Shown here: one piece after another, positions 48,536 through 57,158 of the stretch
Layout of the letters: each line of letters starts with the position of its first letter
How positions within the stretch are numbered: position 1 is the stretch's first letter
NCBI RefSeq assembly: GCF_030532325.1
Contig: NZ_JAUNLS010000005.1
Span: 62,001-126,000, forward strand
From: Corynebacterium sp.
GTDB lineage: Bacteria; Actinomycetota; Actinomycetes; Mycobacteriales; Mycobacteriaceae
DNA length: 64,000 nt
Reading direction: 5' to 3'
Notes under the pieces: model-generated
What the model was told of the DNA's origin: nothing
The model's input: only the letters and a program-made list of their open reading frames with translations
Database searches by the model: none
Program-made: the position numbers and the translations under genes

Positions 48536-49753
48536 ATGAGTGAGAAGACCATCGTCCCTGCCCACAGCACAAAGATTGTGCGCATCGACGATAATGGCCG
48601 TAACCCGCTTGAACGCAGCAACCGCCTGAGCAAGGCCTCTTGGGGCCTAGTGCTTCGCCGCACGTGGACTGATTTTTGGCATGAGAGCTTCCTGGACCGC
48701 GCGGCGACGATGACCTACTTCACCCTCATGGCCTTCGCCCCGGCCGTGCTGGCTGCCTATTCCATCGCCACGCTCATCTTTGCCACCCGGCAGGATGAGG
48801 TGCACGAGCTGGTCTCGGAGGTGGTCACCGAGTTTGTGCCCGCCCGCATGCAGGAGCAAGCGATGTCCCTGGTGGAGACCATCATCGGCTCCACTGCGGA
48901 GGGCACGTGGGCGCTGATCATTTCGGTGCTGGTCTCACTGTTTTCCGCCTCCGCCTATGTGCGGGCGTTCTCGCGTACGGCCAACATGGTCTATGGCCGC
49001 ACTGAGGGCCGCGGGCTCATCCGCACGTGGGCGATCATGTGGGTGCTCACCATCGTCTTGGTCATCGGCGCGGTCTGCCTCATTTTTGCCAACATTCTTC
49101 GCGATACCATCATCACCGGCATCCTCAAACCCGTCGCCCGCCCGCTTCAGCTGCAAGGCTTCGTGGACTTCATGCTGCAGATCTTCCTGCCGGTGTGGAA
49201 TTGGATCCGCTTCCCGGTAACGGTCATCTTGGCCATTACCCTCATTGCCCTCCTCTTCCACTTCACCCCGAACGTGCGCCCGCGCCGCTTCCGCTGGGCC
49301 ACGCTGGGCTCCATCACCGCGCTCATTGCCATCGCCGTGGTGTGGCTGCTCTTCAGCGTCTTCCTGCGCGTGTACGCCGCCGCCAGCGCCTACGGTGCGC
49401 TGTCCACGGTGATGGCCATGTTCATCGCGGTGTGGATCATGAACTCCGCCCTCATCGTGGGCATCAAGCTCGATGCCGAGGTCCTGCGCGCCAAGGAGCT
49501 GCAGGTGGGCCTGCGTTCCGAGCGCTACATCCAGGCCCCGCCGCGCTCCGAGTCCGCCGCCGAGGCGCAGGTGCGCGCCCAGCAGGAGCTGGAGGAGAAG
49601 TCCCGGGCCCTGCGCAAGGGCACGGAGACCACCGACTCCACCGACCCCGATACTGAGTCCACCGACACCGACTCCACCAACGCTGACGCCGAGCTTGACG
49701 ACGACCCTCCATCCAACACCCACCCCGAACCCACCGACGCCGAAGAATCCTAA
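48536..49753 (+). CDS. YihY/BrkB-family membrane protein
   Basis: A 405-residue protein with six membrane helices and the family motif DRAATMTYFTLMAFAPAVLA (residues about 58-78), then a conserved central TMP region with SAYVRAFSRTANMVYGRTEGRG and a late AYGALSTVMAMFIAVWIMNSALIVGIKLDAEV. The 80-residue C-terminus is acidic and repetitive (DTESTDTDSTNADAEL, NTHPEPTDAEES) and likely disordered in the cytoplasm. The family was named for serum resistance but its transport activity is unproven. A palindromic terminator follows. Confidence 0.88.
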   Translation: MSEKTIVPAHSTKIVRIDDNGRNPLERSNRLSKASWGLVLRRTWTDFWHESFLDRAATMTYFTLMAFAPAVLAAYSIATLIFATRQDEVHELVSEVVTEFVPARMQEQAMSLVETIIGSTAEGTWALIISVLVSLFSASAYVRAFSRTANMVYGRTEGRGLIRTWAIMWVLTIVLVIGAVCLIFANILRDTIITGILKPVARPLQLQGFVDFMLQIFLPVWNWIRFPVTVILAITLIALLFHFTPNVRPRRFRWATLGSITALIAIAVVWLLFSVFLRVYAAASAYGALSTVMAMFIAVWIMNSALIVGIKLDAEVLRAKELQVGLRSERYIQAPPRSESAAEAQVRAQQELEEKSRALRKGTETTDSTDPDTESTDTDSTNADAELDDDPPSNTHPEPTDAEES

Positions 49754-49800
49754 GCCAAACAGCCCTAAAAGTACTTTTCGTGCCACAGGACGAGCTGAGC

Positions 49801-49839
49801 GTGGATCAAAAAGTGTCTGTGAAGCATTTTTTGATCCAC
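49801..49839. terminator. bidirectional intrinsic terminator between convergent genes
   Basis: GTGGATCAAAAA (49801-49812) is the exact reverse complement of TTTTTGATCCAC (49828-49839). The A- and T-runs on the inner sides serve both strands. A 7-bp direct repeat GAGCTGA flanks the element at 49792-49798 and 49843-49849. Confidence 0.8.
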
Positions 49840-49871
49840 GAAGAGCTGAAGTGGTGATGTTCGTAGGAGAC

Positions 49872-50630
49872 CTAGTTACCTAAGTACTGGCGGTGTTCGT
49901 GGAGAGCCGTGATTAGTTGTGCTGTCCGCTCAGCATCGGGTCTACTTGCTGATGCATGGTTGATTTTCGCGATGCGTGGTGTATCGCCACCGAACACGCT
50001 CGCAACCACGTCAGCGATGGGGCCGCTGGTGCGCTTTTTACCCGTGAGCCACTCGTAGGCATGGCCTCCAAGAGCCACAAGAAGAGGCGGGACGCCTCCG
50101 TTGCCGCGGGTACAAATAGCGAGCTCCCTTCGTAAAAGCTCGGCGCACCGCGCAACGTGGTCATGTACGCCTGCGTCAGCCGCGATCTGTCGTTGGAGCT
50201 CGACACCGTTCCGAGTAGGCACGAGTTTGAACACATCCGTCATGTAGGGCGCAGGAGCAGACTGCCCAGAGTCATGAGGAAGTGCATCAAGAGCTGGCGG
50301 AATCGATTTTGACAGCCGCGCATCACCGGCATGACCAGCGGTATGAAAATTGTGCCAGTCTTGAACTTCCTCGTCCGGTAGCGTCGCGCCCCAGTTCACA
50401 CCAAGCAAGACAACTGACGTTGTTAGTGGCGCAAGCGCGTGAAACTCGGCTTCGTTACGCGCGGTGATCTGGGTGCGATCCTGTTGTGATCTTCCCCAAC
50501 GCGCCCAGGATGTTGCCTGTCCTAAGCGAAACTTTCGGCTCGCAATGGTGGGATCGGGGATCGATGGATCACTGATGTCCAACGTGCGAAGTTCCTCGTA
50601 GATTTCCCAGGACACGGTCCAAATCGCCAT
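49872..50630 (-). CDS. uracil-DNA-glycosylase-superfamily-like protein of unknown role
   Basis: A 252-residue protein without membrane segments. The spacing of VVLLGVNWG (residue about 75), YMTDVFKLVPTRNG (about 135), PPLLVALGGHAYEWL (about 195) and IAKINHASASRPD (about 230) recalls the UDG fold, where a glycine-rich GxN/Px loop, an N-x-x-x strand, a beta strand, and a late H-[PA]-S motif bind the base. It lacks the classic GQDPYH or GEAPG signatures and 4Fe-4S cysteines, so it is an outlier or a binding protein. Gene is alone on the minus strand, and GC is lower than the flanks. Function not assigned. Confidence 0.55.
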   Translation of the reverse strand: MAIWTVSWEIYEELRTLDISDPSIPDPTIASRKFRLGQATSWARWGRSQQDRTQITARNEAEFHALAPLTTSVVLLGVNWGATLPDEEVQDWHNFHTAGHAGDARLSKSIPPALDALPHDSGQSAPAPYMTDVFKLVPTRNGVELQRQIAADAGVHDHVARCAELLRRELAICTRGNGGVPPLLVALGGHAYEWLTGKKRTSGPIADVVASVFGGDTPRIAKINHASASRPDAERTAQLITALHEHRQYLGN

Positions 50631-50876
50631 AGATCGCCCTGCCTTTGTGCTCCCATATTCTTCTTGCGTTGCTGTACAACTCTACGACGACGAACCTGGC
50701 CATTTCTGTACTTGAGCCAGTTCAGGCAAACCTTCTGCACATGGTGTGGACGCGACGTAGGCCTTGGCATACAGTGAAACGTGATCGAACCCTGGTCAGG
50801 CCTCTTGCTTCGTAAAGAACAATGCACAAATGACTGGGGCCTTTTCATTTTTCGGAGCGAAGGAAACGATACACAC

Positions 50877-51464
50877 GTGAGTACACCCAACGATGACTCC
50901 AGCGAACCAAACACGAATCCCGACGGCCCCCTTGAGTTGCGCCGCCTTGTGCTTGACGACGCTCCTTGGGTCCAGGCCCTCTTCCAGTCCAATGCCCGCG
51001 ATAACCTCACCGAGGAGCAGCGCCGGCGCAGCGGCTTTGTGCAGGGCAACCTTGATACAGAGATGATCAAGCAGCGCGTCGATGGCCCGGCATCCGTCGT
51101 GGCACTTGTTGGTGACACCGGCGTGGGCGTCATCCTCAGCGCGGAGCCCGATACCTTCCCAAAGGGCCCGCCGGCGCTGGCCGTGGCTGCCGCCCGCGAG
51201 GCAGGCCTGGAGGATTTCTACCTCTACGGCCCCGGCGTGGTGGATGAGAACTACCGCGGCCGTGGCATTCTGCGCACGTTGAAGGATGAGTCCATCCGGG
51301 CGACTGCGCAGAGCGGAAAGTACCTCTGGGCCGTGGGTTTTGTGGAGCACTCTAACGAGGCCTCCATGGCGGCCCACCGCAAGACCGGCTGGCGTTCGGT
51401 GGGCAGCTTCACCTTCAAGGAACGCGAGTATGAGGTCATCGCGCACCCAGTCGAGCCGTCCTAG
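50877..51464 (+). CDS. GNAT-family N-acetyltransferase
   Basis: A 195-residue acetyltransferase starting at GTG 50877 after GAAGGAAA. The GNAT motif A is FYLYGPGVVDENYRGRGILRTLKDESIRATAQ (Arg-Gly-x-Gly for CoA binding), and motif B is WAVGFVEHSNEASMAAHRKTGWRSVGSFTF. The N-terminal 30 residues are polar and probably disordered. Substrate unknown. A longer frame to 50781 has no ribosome site. Confidence 0.87.
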   Translation: MSTPNDDSSEPNTNPDGPLELRRLVLDDAPWVQALFQSNARDNLTEEQRRRSGFVQGNLDTEMIKQRVDGPASVVALVGDTGVGVILSAEPDTFPKGPPALAVAAAREAGLEDFYLYGPGVVDENYRGRGILRTLKDESIRATAQSGKYLWAVGFVEHSNEASMAAHRKTGWRSVGSFTFKEREYEVIAHPVEPS

Positions 51465-51542
51465 GTCTCGCAGCGCAGCTGCCCCAGGTGCAGCTGCCTA
51501 AGGCTGCCTAAGATACACCTGCTCCACGCGGGCTAATGGGCT

Positions 51543-52169
51543 CTATTTGAAGCTGACCTTGATGGCGTAGTCCTTCTTGTCCGTGTTGAGCAGCACGGCT
51601 TCCACGTGCGTCGTAGCAAGCGTGGAGGCCTGCTCCTTTGCGCGATCGAGAAGGCCCTTGTCGATGGCAGACTGTCGGTTGTGCTTGGTCTTTTCCGCCA
51701 AGAAGGACGTCACGTCCTCTACGGAGTTGGGGTTGAACGGGTTGAAGGACTGGTCATAGACAACGACGGAGGAAGGATCGATGTGCGCGTCGAGCACCTG
51801 AGGCTCGGGCAGCTTGACGCTGACCTCTTGTTTCGCGTCGTCGATGTCCACCTTGACGTCGGAGAGATCACTGATGCCTGCGGTCACCGTGCCGGAGAAC
51901 GTAATGAGGAAGTTCTTCCCGGACAGCGGAACGTGCCATCCGAATAGCTTGCGGCCCTCATCGGTGCGCTCGCCCACGTCGGTGAAGGCGTACTTCTGGG
52001 TGGTCAGTTCCGCCATGTCCTCGAAGGAATCCGCGATGGTGGTGGAATCGATCGGCGGCTGTTTCTTGCCGATGTAGCCTCCAAAGTAGAGGCCGCCAAA
52101 GACGAGCAGGAGGACGATGATCAGTGCGAGCGCTGCATTGAGCATGCGGCGGAGACGGCCAACTAACAT
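51543..52169 (-). CDS. DUF4230 membrane-anchored protein
   Basis: A 208-residue protein with an N-terminal membrane anchor (about residues 10-33, LNAALALIIVLLLVFGGLYFGGY) and an extracytoplasmic domain of DUF4230 type: LTTQKYAFTDVGERT, FLITFSGTVTAGISDLSDVKVDID, VSVKLPEPQVLDAHIDPSSVVVYDQSFNPFNP. Function unknown; the family is widespread and thought to be cell-surface. It reads away from the restriction-modification genes and marks the left edge of the AT-richer island. Confidence 0.82.
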   Translation of the reverse strand: MLVGRLRRMLNAALALIIVLLLVFGGLYFGGYIGKKQPPIDSTTIADSFEDMAELTTQKYAFTDVGERTDEGRKLFGWHVPLSGKNFLITFSGTVTAGISDLSDVKVDIDDAKQEVSVKLPEPQVLDAHIDPSSVVVYDQSFNPFNPNSVEDVTSFLAEKTKHNRQSAIDKGLLDRAKEQASTLATTHVEAVLLNTDKKDYAIKVSFK

Positions 52170-52328
52170 GGCTTTCCTATCTATGAAGTTTCCCTGGTTG
52201 CGGGACGATGCCGGTGCACTCAGTTGCGGTGTTCGTCCCCGATGTGTTTGCTTTTGAACAAACCGGAGAAATCATAGCAGGAGTCACAATGCTCTTCGAT
52301 ATTCGTGCTTCGTTCACACCTCTTGCGG

Positions 52329-52347
52329 ATCAAATCGTGGATTTGAT
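52329..52347. promoter_or_regulatory. palindrome directly upstream of the DNA methylase gene
   Basis: ATCAAATC (52329-52336), GTG, GATTTGAT (52340-52347): a perfect inverted repeat overlapping a GATATT box and ending 18 bp before the methylase ATG. Likely an operator controlling the restriction-modification genes. Confidence 0.5.
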
Positions 52348-52365
52348 ATTGGGTTTGTCAATTAG

Positions 52366-53949
52366 ATGCAGCGGCAATTGAATCGTACTTGGTTGGAAGA
52401 GCACCGAGGCTCTCAGCGTCTGTCCTTCCGTCTACACTTGTTTTCCGATTACAGTGACGTACTATCTCAAGGGGCTTTCTTGTCGGAAGAACTATTGGCA
52501 CGGTCCGAACAACGACGCGTCGAAGCGCTTGACTCGATTGGGCGCGACAAACTCGACGAGGCTGAGCAATTTTTCACCCCTATTGAAGTAGCAACTCTGA
52601 TGGCAGACATGCTTGTCACCGAGAAAATTAGCTCTGACACAGTTCGACTTCTCGACCCAGGCGCAGGTTCAGGAATTCTCACTGCAGCTGCCGTGTCGAA
52701 AATTGCTGAAACAGCCCCCTGGGCGCGTATTGAAGTTGTCGCGGTCGAAAAGGACGTGGCAGTGCTTCCACAACTAACGGCGACGCTCGAAGACATTGCC
52801 GCCACCTACCCGCAGGTGACCTACCAACTTTTTAACGTTAGCTTCTTTGACTTTGGAACTAGCCAATTGAATTTGCTTGCTGATAGTGGAGAATCTATAG
52901 ATCCGTTTGATTTCTGTATTCAAAATCCGCCGTACGCTAAACTTGCGGCTAAGTCTGCCGAATCATTGCAGCTCAAAGCTGAAGGAATTCACGCCCCGAA
53001 CTTGTATGCAGGTTTTATGGCTGTGGCTCATACTCTTCTCAAAGACGGTGGAGCCATGGTTTCCATCACCCCACGTAGTTGGTACAACGGCTCTTATTTT
53101 TCGAAGTTCCGTGAGTTCTTGTTCGACGACGGGTGTGTCACTGCCATTCATACATTCGACTCTCGCCGCGAGGTTTTTGCAGATACCAACGTGTTACAGG
53201 AAACTATCATCACCCGTACCGATAAGTGTGACACCTTCCCAGACGAGGTAACTATTTCTGTTTCTCGCTCTCAGGCGCATGACATTGCCTCGCGTACCGT
53301 GCCTTGGTCAAGCATTCTCGTCTCTGGTGTTCTCTTTGTTCCTGCTACTGACAAAGACGCCGACGCTGTTGCTTGGATGAACCTGAATGCTGATTACGAA
53401 CTAAAAAGGTTGCCGTTTACTGTGTCCACGGGTCGCGTGGTCGACTTCCGTTCCCGCGACAAGCTCGTGAACGAGCGAACTGATTCAACAGTTCCTATGA
53501 TTTACCCGGCTAACTTCACAACCGCCTCGGTCACCCACCCCCGAGATGGACTGAAGAAGCCGCAGTGGTACGTTACGGCCGAGAAAGAATCTGACAAGAT
53601 GCTCGTTCCTCCAGGAAGTTACGTTCTGATCAAACGTTTTTCTGCTAAAGAAGAAAAGCGTCGTATCACCGCCACTGTCTATTCCAGCGATGAGTTCGCA
53701 GCGTTCGATAATAAGACGAATTTCTTCCATGTCGGCGGGCAAGGTCTTGAACCTGATCTGGCGAAAGGACTTGAGCTGTGGTTGAACTCGAGCCGGGTAG
53801 ATAACTTCTTCCGCGTGTTTTCAGGGCATACGCAAGTCAACGCAGGCGATCTAAAGCTTTTGCCTTACCCGAGCGTCTCGCAGCTTGTAGAACTCGCGCA
53901 GACAGGGTTGGCGCCTGATTTGGCCGTCTGCGAAGTGTTCGGCGACTAG
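52366..53949 (+). CDS. type II N6-adenine DNA methyltransferase, BsuBI/PstI class
   Basis: Protects host DNA by methylating adenine in the recognition site of the adjacent nuclease. The 527-residue protein has the SAM motif LLDPGAGSGILT (about residue 100), FFTPIEVATLMADML before it, the catalytic NPPY in CIQNPPYAKLAAKS (about 190), and YAGFMAVAHTLLKDGGAMVSITPRSW. The C-terminal half is the target-recognition region. This is the M.PstI-type (N6_Mtase, gamma) layout. The nuclease starts 9 bp downstream. GC is clearly lower and codon use differs from housekeeping genes nearby, indicating transfer. Ribosome site is weak; a palindrome sits just upstream. Confidence 0.92.
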   Translation: MQRQLNRTWLEEHRGSQRLSFRLHLFSDYSDVLSQGAFLSEELLARSEQRRVEALDSIGRDKLDEAEQFFTPIEVATLMADMLVTEKISSDTVRLLDPGAGSGILTAAAVSKIAETAPWARIEVVAVEKDVAVLPQLTATLEDIAATYPQVTYQLFNVSFFDFGTSQLNLLADSGESIDPFDFCIQNPPYAKLAAKSAESLQLKAEGIHAPNLYAGFMAVAHTLLKDGGAMVSITPRSWYNGSYFSKFREFLFDDGCVTAIHTFDSRREVFADTNVLQETIITRTDKCDTFPDEVTISVSRSQAHDIASRTVPWSSILVSGVLFVPATDKDADAVAWMNLNADYELKRLPFTVSTGRVVDFRSRDKLVNERTDSTVPMIYPANFTTASVTHPRDGLKKPQWYVTAEKESDKMLVPPGSYVLIKRFSAKEEKRRITATVYSSDEFAAFDNKTNFFHVGGQGLEPDLAKGLELWLNSSRVDNFFRVFSGHTQVNAGDLKLLPYPSVSQLVELAQTGLAPDLAVCEVFGD

Positions 53950-53958
53950 ATTTTAACC

Positions 53959-54912
53959 ATGGCAACTTTTGAAGAAGCTCAGCAAATCCTCGAAGCCTTT
54001 GGTTTTACTTCCAAGCAAACCAACATCATGAGCCAGCGCACCTTACTGTCCCTCTGTGGACTTACGTTGGACACTGACTCCACTTGGGATAAAGCAACCA
54101 ATGCGCGGATGGGTGTTCGTGCCATTATGGATTGGATCCGCGAGCACCTTGAGTTTCAGGTAGCTGAAAACACCCGAGAGACCATTCGTAGACAAGTCCT
54201 CAAACAATTCACTGAAGTAGGCTTCACGCTTCACAATGACGATGATCCCAAGCGGCCACCAAATAGTTCGAAGAATTGTTACAAAATTTCCGAGTCGGCG
54301 CTCGAGGTAATCCACACTTTTGGAACAGCTGAGTGGGGTTTAGCAGTTGCCACATACAAGAAAAACTCTCAAACTCAAGTAGAGCTCTACAGTGCAGCCC
54401 GAGAACTCGGTTCCTTTGACGTTGTATTTCCTTCAGGCATGGAGATCAAGCTGCAGGCGGGAGGTCAAAACACGTTGATTGCGGACATGATAGAGAAGTT
54501 CTGTCCGCAATTTATTGATGGTGGAAAGATTCTTTATGTTGGCGATGCTGGAGACAAGTATGTCGTCTACGACACGGAAACCCTAGCTCAGCTTGGGGTA
54601 GTTCTGGATAGGCACGGCAAGATGCCCGATCTGATTGTCTTTGATGAGAAGCGCAACTGGCTATTTCTCATGGAAGCAGCAAGCACCCACGGCCCTGTAG
54701 ACCACTCGCGCTACCTTGAGCTGCACGATCTTTTCGGTTCTTCATCTGCGGGACTCGTGCTCGTAAGCTGTTTTCCTGACAAGAAAACCCTGCGTAAGTT
54801 TATTGCGGACTTGGCATGGGAAACGGAAGTGTGGGTAGCAGATGAACCAACCCATATGATGCACTTGAATGGGTCGCGGTTCTTGGGGCCGTATGAAGCT
54901 CCTGGCCGTTAG
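53959..54912 (+). CDS. BsuBI/PstI-family type II restriction endonuclease
   Basis: A 317-residue nuclease. The C-terminal half matches the BsuBI/PstI family closely: GKILYVGDAGDKYVVYD, KMPDLIVFDEKRNWLFLMEAASTHGPV (the PD...ExK-like Asp/Glu/Lys positions), LVLVSCFPDKKTLRKFI, LAWETEVWVADEPTHMMHLNGSRFLGPYE. The N-terminal half is helical. Family members cut CTGCAG, so that is the expected site; not proven here. Co-transcribed with the upstream methylase. A 298-bp gap follows. Confidence 0.93.
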   Translation: MATFEEAQQILEAFGFTSKQTNIMSQRTLLSLCGLTLDTDSTWDKATNARMGVRAIMDWIREHLEFQVAENTRETIRRQVLKQFTEVGFTLHNDDDPKRPPNSSKNCYKISESALEVIHTFGTAEWGLAVATYKKNSQTQVELYSAARELGSFDVVFPSGMEIKLQAGGQNTLIADMIEKFCPQFIDGGKILYVGDAGDKYVVYDTETLAQLGVVLDRHGKMPDLIVFDEKRNWLFLMEAASTHGPVDHSRYLELHDLFGSSSAGLVLVSCFPDKKTLRKFIADLAWETEVWVADEPTHMMHLNGSRFLGPYEAPGR

Positions 54913-55210
54913 TAATTGAATGCTATGCTTATGAAATTTTAGTCATAACCTTGTCGGTCTAAGCTCTGTGGAGGGGGTCCCAGTCAGAATCTTGTCGATG
55001 AGTAGGTCTCACTGAGGTTGAGTTAACAGAATGGTTCCGGTTGCGTGGCCCGACTCGGTGAGCGCAGTGAAGTTCGAAAGACCACGGGAGGGGGATTTGT
55101 AAGGAATCGGAGTACCCCACCGCCATCGTCTGCTTAGGTCTCCGGCCTTGCTGTGTTAATTTCAGCCCAATGTTATTGCCTTCCAGCCTGGGGAGCTATA
55201 ATATTGGGGC
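54913..55210. other. intergenic region within the defence island
   Basis: 298 bp, no supported gene on either strand. AT-rich at the ends with a more GC-rich centre; no repeat unit or transposase fragment recognised. Its right end holds the promoter described next. Confidence 0.5.
55176..55202 (+). promoter_or_regulatory. promoter of the two-gene ImmA/IrrE cassette
   Basis: TATAAT (55197-55202) is a perfect -10 box only 8 bp before the ATG at 55211, implying a leaderless transcript. TTGCCT (55176-55181) is a possible -35 at a short 15-bp spacing. Confidence 0.6.
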
Positions 55211-55882
55211 ATGTTAAACATTTCCCAAAGCGCAGACGAGCAACTATTCCGGAATCTCGTACCTCCTCTGATCGAATGGCTTCAAAACGGCTGGGACCGC
55301 TACAATTCTCCCGCTACTGCTTTCCCGAGTAAAGGCCGCGAAAATCGAAGTGGAATGGTCTGTACGACAGTAATGAAAGATTGTTTCCTTGAAAACGACA
55401 ACGTTCAGATCGGCCCAGCCATCGTTGATTGCGAAGAAGCCCGTTCTTCCTTAAGCCTTTCGATCAAGCTGAAGGCGCCTGGGGTATCTATTGTGCTTCG
55501 CTCTGACAAGACGTTTGACAAGAGCTTGAGCCAGCCACGCCCAGCGGCGCGCGCACTAGACAAAGAACCGTCCCAGTTTGCGCTCTTTGAAGACTCCGAC
55601 ATCATTTCCATGTTCGCAAAATCTCCAAGCAAGTTTGCGGTAGTCACGTGGTCTTGGAAACAGGTGCCGACCGATAGTGAAGTAGGCTATGAAGTCCGAT
55701 GGGATTTAAAGATGTATTTCTCTGCTCAAGGAGATTCAGTCGCTACTGCGCGCTTTAAATATGGTTTCAAGACTTCTGGCGTCGCCGGACAATCGCTTGG
55801 ACAGCTCGAGGCGTTTATCCCGACCGAAAATGACCTCCAGTTCATTGTAGATGAAGATGCAGAGAAAGATAGGACATCGTAA
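55211..55882 (+). CDS. unknown protein coupled to the ImmA/IrrE gene
   Basis: A 223-residue soluble protein with no signal peptide or membrane span and no motif I recognise. It has an N-terminal helical stretch (QLFRNLVPPLIEWLQNGW), then alternating polar/hydrophobic segments suggesting a beta-rich domain (LSLSIKLKAPGVSIVLRSD, FAVVTWSWKQVP, GYEVRWDLKMYFSAQGD), and an acidic C-terminus (DEDAEKDRTS). Its stop overlaps the next gene's ATG by one base (TAATG). Transcription is probably leaderless from a perfect TATAAT. Low GC places it in the acquired island. It may be the effector, or the protease target, of the two-gene cassette. Confidence 0.7.
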   Translation: MLNISQSADEQLFRNLVPPLIEWLQNGWDRYNSPATAFPSKGRENRSGMVCTTVMKDCFLENDNVQIGPAIVDCEEARSSLSLSIKLKAPGVSIVLRSDKTFDKSLSQPRPAARALDKEPSQFALFEDSDIISMFAKSPSKFAVVTWSWKQVPTDSEVGYEVRWDLKMYFSAQGDSVATARFKYGFKTSGVAGQSLGQLEAFIPTENDLQFIVDEDAEKDRTS

Positions 55883-56892
55883 TGGGCACCCCCGAGTATG
55901 GACCAGGACGTCTCAAGCAGTTACGCCTACGAGAGGGGCTTACCCAAGTTGAATTTGCTGAAGTAATTGGTTCTTCGCAATACCATGTTTCGCGGATGGA
56001 GCAAGGTATAGAGCCGATTCCAGTACAAGTTCTTGCAAAAGCTACACGGAAATTCGAATTGCCGGCAGAATACTTCAGCCGCCCCGCCCACATGTATGGG
56101 CGGGCATCCTTAAATTTTCGCCGGACGAAAATGCCTGCGAAACTACAAGACAGGATTAGTGCCCACTTTGCTGAACTAGAAGAAATGATCCAGCAAACCC
56201 AACTTCAAATTCCCCAGGCAGGCATTGCGATAGAGCGTCCAGAGTCGGAAGATGAGCTTTCTTTAGAGGTGATTTCAAAAATTGCCGACAGTATTCGCAG
56301 CACTCTTAGACTCGGGGGTGGGCCTGTCGGAAATGTAACAAGGGCAATGGAGAGTGCTGGGATAGTTGTGGCTCCCCTGAAAATTGAGGGGCTATCGCTC
56401 GATGAATTTGAGGGAGTTTCTTCGCCGCAGCCGAACCCCCGGATCCGGGTAACTGCATACGCGCCTTCTCGGTCTGGAGACAGGCACCGCTTCACCCTTG
56501 CCCATGAGCTTGGGCACCTTGTTCTCCATGCTCTGCGTCGGCCTAATACAGAATCAGTCCGAGAATCAGAAGCTCACAAATTCGCAGGTGCTTTCTTACT
56601 GCCGCAGGAACTAATCGCGGATTCAATCACCGAAACGACCACCTTGGCGCAGTTTGCAAAGATCAAGTCCAAGACTGGCGTTTCGATACAAGCAATTGTA
56701 AGGCGTGCACGTGACCTTTCATTGATCTCTCAAGAAAGACACAAGAGCCTGATGATCCAAATTTCGAGTCGTGGTTGGCGGAAAGAGGAGCCCGTAGTTG
56801 TTCAAATGGAGAGAGAAATCCTCTTTCCGCGAATCGTCGAAGAACTTGAGTCACGCAATGTAGTGTCGATTTTCACGCCCAAACGACGCTAA
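55882..56892 (+). CDS. XRE-HTH fused to ImmA/IrrE zinc metalloprotease
   Basis: A 336-residue regulator-protease. Residues about 8-65 form an XRE helix-turn-helix (RLKQLRLREGLTQVEFAEVIGSSQYHVSRMEQG); the central domain is of ImmA/IrrE type (DUF955) with the zinc motif RFTLAHELGHLVLHAL (about residue 205) and the downstream EAHKFAGAFLLPQE. In known members such proteases cleave a partner repressor after a stress signal (ImmA-ImmR, IrrE-DdrO). Here the likely partner is the coupled upstream protein, or the protease carries its own DNA-binding domain for self-regulation. Located directly next to a restriction-modification pair. Confidence 0.85.
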   Translation: MGTPEYGPGRLKQLRLREGLTQVEFAEVIGSSQYHVSRMEQGIEPIPVQVLAKATRKFELPAEYFSRPAHMYGRASLNFRRTKMPAKLQDRISAHFAELEEMIQQTQLQIPQAGIAIERPESEDELSLEVISKIADSIRSTLRLGGGPVGNVTRAMESAGIVVAPLKIEGLSLDEFEGVSSPQPNPRIRVTAYAPSRSGDRHRFTLAHELGHLVLHALRRPNTESVRESEAHKFAGAFLLPQELIADSITETTTLAQFAKIKSKTGVSIQAIVRRARDLSLISQERHKSLMIQISSRGWRKEEPVVVQMEREILFPRIVEELESRNVVSIFTPKRR

Positions 56893-57158
56893 TTGTGCTT
56901 TGCAAAAGCCGATCGAGCAAAGAACCCTAGTAATGACCCAATTACTTAATAGTCCGACTCTGTGTACTTGACTCTGGCCAAGAGTTTGTGTGCTGCCCCG
57001 CTCCCCAGCTCGCATGCGGTTCATGTAAGAAGTGGCAGGATAAACTGCGTACAGACGTAACCTGCACGCAGACGGTGGATCAAGAAGTACCTCATCAGTA
57101 CTTATTGCCCACCGTTCTTTCATTTCTACGTGTGTTTCCACGCGGCCGGAGCTAGAGC

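Noticed and set aside
50522..51133. 203-residue minus-strand frame across the start of the GNAT gene
   Set aside because: Ser/Arg-rich with no ribosome site; contradicts the well-supported GNAT frame.
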